Shown: positions 6,135 to 8,979 of the stretch, piece after piece | Position numbering within the stretch: the first letter of the stretch is position 1 | Layout: each line of letters opens with the position of its first letter | Source of the DNA: Clostridia bacterium | Lineage (GTDB): Bacteria; Bacillota_A; Clostridia; Christensenellales; Aristaeellaceae | DNA length: 8,979 nt | Reading direction: 5' to 3' | NCBI GenBank assembly: GCA_017430945.1 | Contig: JAFRMB010000071.1 | Span: 1-8,979, forward strand | Position numbers and translations under genes: made by a program | The notes under the pieces: model-generated | Told to the model about the DNA's origin: nothing | Databases searched by the model: none | Seen by the model: only the letters and a program-made list of their open reading frames with translations

Positions 6135-7253
6135 ATGTACGATCTGGATCACGCCGTCGAGCATTTCAAGGCCCTGCTCACCGAGCAGCTCCAGCGCAGC
6201 GAGCGCATGCAGAGATCCGCGCCCGCAAAAGACTTCACCCGCCTGCCGGTGACCACCATCGGCGTCATCGACGGCGACGGCATCGGCCCGATCATCACCG
6301 GGCAGAGCATGCGCGTGCTGGACGCGCTGCTGGCGGACGAGCTCGCCGCAGGCAGCATCGCGCTGCGGTCCATCGAGGGACTGACGATCGAAAACCGCCT
6401 GGCACAGGGCAAGGCCATACCGGATGACATCCTCCGCGAGATCAAGGCCTGCGACGTGCTGCTGAAGGGCCCCACCGAGACCCCCAAGGGCGGCACCATG
6501 GAGTCCGCCAACGTGGCCATGCGCCGCGAGCTGGACCTGTACGCCAACGTCCGGCCCGTGGCCGTGCCCGACGAGGGCATCGACTGGACCTTCTTCCGCG
6601 AGAACACCGAGGGCGAGTACGCGCTGGGCAGCCGCGGCGTGGAATTCCCCGGTTCGCTGTGCATGGACTTCAAGGTGACCACCGTCGCCGGCACGAAGCG
6701 CATCGCGCGCGCCGCCTTCGAATTCGCGAAGAACAACGGCAAGACCCGCGTGGCCATCGTCACCAAGGCCAACATCATGAAGAAGACCGACGGCCTGTTC
6801 TCCGCGCTGTGCCACGAGATCGCCGCCGATTACCCGGGCATCGAGGCCGAGGACTGGTACATCGACATCATGACCGCCCGCCTGGTGGACCCCGCCACCC
6901 GCGCGCGCTTCCAGGTGTTCGTACTGCCGAACCTGTACGGCGACATCATTACCGACGAGGCCGCGCAGATCCAGGGCGGCGTGGGCACCGCCGGCAGCGC
7001 CAACATCGGCGATCAGTACGCCATGTTCGAGGCCATCCACGGCTCCGCGCCGCGCATGATCGAGACCGGCCGCGGCCAGTTCGCCAACCCCTCCAGCATC
7101 CTTCGCGCCGCCGCCATGATGCTGCGCCACATCGCGCGCCCCGCGCTGGCCGCGAAGCTCGACGCGGCGCTGGACGCCGTGGGCGACAAGCCCCGCGAGA
7201 TGACCGCCGAAGCCTTCGCAGACCGCGTGATACAGGCGATCGCCGCGAAGTGA
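6135..7253 (+). CDS. icd: Isocitrate dehydrogenase of the isocitrate/isopropylmalate dehydrogenase family
   Basis: The 372-residue protein is a beta-decarboxylating dehydrogenase, expected to convert isocitrate to 2-oxoglutarate and CO2 with NAD or NADP. GDGIGP marks the N-terminal domain. The substrate loop reads ESANVAMRR, giving S124, N126 and R130, followed by YANVRP with R140. The S-x-N pattern is that of isocitrate dehydrogenases rather than isopropylmalate dehydrogenases. Other active-site residues are R155, Y162 in ENTEGEY, K211 in VTKANIMK, and the metal ligands D244, D270 and D274 (NLYGDIITDEA). The cofactor loop is HGSAPRM, then IETGRGQFANP, several residues longer than in classical NADP enzymes and without their K-Y pair. 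Cofactor choice is therefore left open; NAD seems more likely. A GAGGAGG site 7 nt before the ATG supports the start. It is the last gene of the operon and is followed by a strong terminator. Homoisocitrate dehydrogenase is a less likely alternative. Confidence 0.85.
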   Translation: MYDLDHAVEHFKALLTEQLQRSERMQRSAPAKDFTRLPVTTIGVIDGDGIGPIITGQSMRVLDALLADELAAGSIALRSIEGLTIENRLAQGKAIPDDILREIKACDVLLKGPTETPKGGTMESANVAMRRELDLYANVRPVAVPDEGIDWTFFRENTEGEYALGSRGVEFPGSLCMDFKVTTVAGTKRIARAAFEFAKNNGKTRVAIVTKANIMKKTDGLFSALCHEIAADYPGIEAEDWYIDIMTARLVDPATRARFQVFVLPNLYGDIITDEAAQIQGGVGTAGSANIGDQYAMFEAIHGSAPRMIETGRGQFANPSSILRAAAMMLRHIARPALAAKLDAALDAVGDKPREMTAEAFADRVIQAIAAK

Positions 7254-7273
7254 CCGGCGCGCCCCAAACGATG

Positions 7274-7325
7274 GGCTCCCTTCATGAAAAGACAGCCTGA
7301 TCTGCCTCATGAAGGGAGCCTTTTT
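7274..7325 (+). terminator. Strong intrinsic terminator of the citrate operon
   Basis: GGCTCCCTTCATGA (7274-7287) pairs perfectly over 14 bp with TCATGAAGGGAGCC (7307-7320) around a 19-nt loop and is followed directly by TTTTT (7321-7325). It begins 20 bp after the dehydrogenase stop. On the minus strand the stem has no T tract after it, so it serves only the rightward operon. Confidence 0.92.
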
Positions 7326-7352
7326 CGTGGAGCGAACGGCCGCAGCCGGCCG

Positions 7353-7387
7353 AAAAGCAGACGGCCCGATCCTCCGGGCGGCACGTC
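7353..7387 (-). terminator. Probable intrinsic terminator of pyrG
   Basis: On the minus strand, GACG plus GCCCG (plus 7384-7387 and 7375-7379, with a 4-nt bulge between) pairs with CGGGC plus CGTC (plus 7364-7368 and 7360-7363) around a 6-nt loop. TGC and then TTTT follow. The structure begins 22 bp after the pyrG stop. The bulge and short T run make it a moderate candidate. Confidence 0.45.
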
Positions 7388-7408
7388 CTTAAGTCCTGCG
7401 CGTAAGCG

Positions 7409-8979
7409 TCAGCAGCCTGAAGCCTTTCGCAGCGCGGCGTCGACGAAGCCCAGGAACAGCGGATGCGGCTTGTTGGGGCGGCTCTTGAACTCCGGGTGGA
7501 ACTGCACGCCGATGAAGAAACGCTCGCCGGGGATCTCGACGGTCTCCACCAGCCGCCCGTCCGGGGAGAGGCCGGACAGGCAAAGGCCCGCGCGCTGCAG
7601 CGCGTCGCGGTAGGCGTTGTTGAACTCATAGCGGTGGCGATGGCGCTCGCCGATCTCCGATGCGCCGTAGCAGGCGGCGATGGCGGTATCGGGCTCGAGC
7701 ACACAGGGGTACCGCCCCAGCCGCAGCGTGCCGCCCTTGTCGATCCCGTCGCTCTGGTCGGGCATGTAGTGGATGACCTGATGGGAGCTCGCCTCGTCAA
7801 ACTCATGCGAGTTGGCGTTTGCCAGGCCCGCGACATCCCTCGCGTATTCGATCACGGCGATCTGCATGCCCAGGCAGATGCCGAAGTAGGGCACGTGGTG
7901 CTCGCGGGCGTATCGCGCCGCCAGGATCATGCCCTCGATGCCGCGGCTGCCGAAGCCGCCCGGCACGATGATGCCGTCGATCGCCTCGCCCGGCGTCCCG
8001 GACAGGATCTCCGCGCAGTTGTCCGCAGTCAGCGTCTCCGAGTCGATCCATTCGATCACGACTTTCGCGTCCAGCGCGTAGCCCGCGTGGTTCAGCGCCT
8101 CGGCGACGGACAGATAGGCGTCGTGCAGCTGCACGTACTTGCCGACCAGGCCGATGCGCACGCGCCTCGACCGGTGGCGGATGCGCTCGACCAGCGCCCG
8201 CCACTCCGCGAGATCCGGCGCCGGCGCGTCGATGCCCAGCTCCCGGCAGACGATGCCGGACAGGCCCGCTTCCTCCAGCATCAGCGGCGCCTCGTACAGG
8301 TTGGGCAGCGTGCGGTTCTCGATCACGCAGTCGGGCTTCACGTTGCAGAAGTGGGCGATCTTGGAGAAGACGGAGGGGTCGGTGATGGGCTCGTCCGCGC
8401 GCAGGACGATGATGTTCGGCGTGATGCCCATGCCCTGGAGCTCCTTCACCGAGTGCTGCGTGGGCTTGGACTTGTGCTCGCCGGAGGCCTTCAGATACGG
8501 CACCAGCGTCACGTGGACGTACAGCGCGTTCCCGCGGCCGACCTCCAGCCCCACCTGGCGGATGGCCTCGATGAAGGGCTGGCCCTCGATGTCGCCGATG
8601 GTGCCGCCCACCTCGGTGATGACCACGTCGGCGTCGGTCTTTTCCGCGACGCTGTAGATGAAGTCCTTGATCTCGTTGGTGATGTGGGGGATGATCTGCA
8701 CCGTACTGCCCAGGTACTCGCCCCGGCGCTCCTTGTTCAGCACGTTCCAGTAGACCTGTCCCGTGGTGAGGTTGGAGAACTTGTTCAGGTCCTCGTCGAT
8801 GAAGCGCTCATAGTGCCCCAGGTCCAGGTCCGTCTCCGCCCCGTCCTCGGTAACGAAGACCTCTCCATGCTGATAGGGGCTCATGGTGCCGGGATCCACA
8901 TTGATGTAGGGGTCCAGCTTCTGCGCGGCGACCTTCAGCCCCCGGGCCTTCAGCAGCCGGCCCAGCGAGGCGGCGGTGA
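7409..8979 (-). CDS. pyrG: CTP synthase (glutamine-hydrolysing), missing about 20 N-terminal residues at window edge
   Basis: CTP synthase aminates UTP to CTP using ATP and ammonia released from glutamine, the last step of pyrimidine nucleotide synthesis. The visible 522 residues begin [13 protein letters not shown] and continue into [20 protein letters not shown], so only the start and its GGVVS-GKG ATP loop lie beyond the right edge. A start codon within the window at 8899 (a GTG) falls inside this conserved stretch and is not the real start. The synthetase domain shows [14 protein letters not shown] and [13 protein letters not shown]. The class I glutaminase domain shows [11 protein letters not shown], the nucleophile cysteine in GICLGMQ (about visible residue 368), and the His-Glu pair in GVQFHPEF. 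With the missing codons, the full length would be about 540 residues, as is usual. It is transcribed toward the citrate operon and ends 155 bp from it. Any pyrG leader control region lies outside the window. No anomaly was seen. Confidence 0.97.
   Translation of the reverse strand, partial: TAASLGRLLKARGLKVAAQKLDPYINVDPGTMSPYQHGEVFVTEDGAETDLDLGHYERFIDEDLNKFSNLTTGQVYWNVLNKERRGEYLGSTVQIIPHITNEIKDFIYSVAEKTDADVVITEVGGTIGDIEGQPFIEAIRQVGLEVGRGNALYVHVTLVPYLKASGEHKSKPTQHSVKELQGMGITPNIIVLRADEPITDPSVFSKIAHFCNVKPDCVIENRTLPNLYEAPLMLEEAGLSGIVCRELGIDAPAPDLAEWRALVERIRHRSRRVRIGLVGKYVQLHDAYLSVAEALNHAGYALDAKVVIEWIDSETLTADNCAEILSGTPGEAIDGIIVPGGFGSRGIEGMILAARYAREHHVPYFGICLGMQIAVIEYARDVAGLANANSHEFDEASSHQVIHYMPDQSDGIDKGGTLRLGRYPCVLEPDTAIAACYGASEIGERHRHRYEFNNAYRDALQRAGLCLSGLSPDGRLVETVEIPGERFFIGVQFHPEFKSRPNKPHPLFLGFVDAALRKASGC

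Noticed and set aside
4069..7253. Reading the two enzymes as leucine-pathway LeuA and LeuB
   Set aside because: The synthase lacks the LeuA C-terminal regulatory domain, and the dehydrogenase has the S-x-N isocitrate pattern. No leuC or leuD is present in the window.
5859..7310. Minus-strand open frame of 483 codons opposite gntR and icd
   Set aside because: It spans two real genes and their spacer and starts inside the terminator; it has no domain signal.
7337..7352. CGGCCG-CAGC-CGGCCG hairpin between icd and pyrG
   Set aside because: A short GC palindrome with no T tract after it on either strand; probably chance in GC-rich DNA.
1..8979. Defence system, mobile element, prophage or CRISPR
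   Set aside because: No transposase, integrase, repeat array or toxin-antitoxin-like pair was found. AddB is a housekeeping recombination nuclease, not by itself evidence of a defence island.

Overview
The window is GC-rich bacterial DNA with strong G/C preference at third codon positions. It looks like part of a chromosome of a Gram-positive anaerobe, most likely Bacillota/Clostridia. The reasons are an AddB-type recombination nuclease, GAGGAGG-like ribosome binding sites, textbook sigma-A promoters, and a citrate synthase of the DRE-TIM (isopropylmalate-synthase-like) type, which is typical of strict anaerobes that use Re-citrate synthase. No tRNA, rRNA, CRISPR array, transposase or phage gene was seen.

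Layout. (1) 1-253, minus strand: N-terminal 84 residues of an HI0933-type flavoprotein, running off the left edge. (2) 254-387: divergent intergenic region with an extended -10 promoter for the next gene. (3) 388-3711, plus: addB, a 1107-residue helicase-like nuclease subunit with an intact nuclease site and four Fe-S cysteines but no Walker A motif; addA is not beside it. (4) 3712-4068: a 357-bp intergenic region with a hairpin just after addB, a minus-strand promoter-like sequence facing back into addB, a long imperfect inverted repeat, and a strong plus-strand promoter whose -10 box lies in a perfect palindrome. (5) 4069-7253, plus: a three-gene operon of probable Re-citrate synthase, a GntR/FCD regulator, and an isocitrate dehydrogenase, ended by a strong terminator. 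(6) 7409-8979, minus: pyrG (CTP synthase), converging on the operon and missing about its first 20 codons at the right edge, with its own likely terminator.

How it fits together. The operon appears to encode the first and third steps of the oxidative citrate branch (oxaloacetate plus acetyl-CoA to citrate; isocitrate to 2-oxoglutarate), which would supply glutamate carbon in an anaerobe. The aconitase step is absent from the window. The regulator lies between the two enzymes, and the operon promoter carries two adjacent perfect palindromes, the first with the GT/AC half-sites expected of a FadR-type GntR operator. A self-contained feedback circuit is the most economical reading. The most informative points are this circuit, the likelihood that automatic annotation would call the enzymes leucine-biosynthesis proteins, the Walker-A-less solitary addB, and the unexplained promoter and inverted repeat in the 3712-4068 gap.
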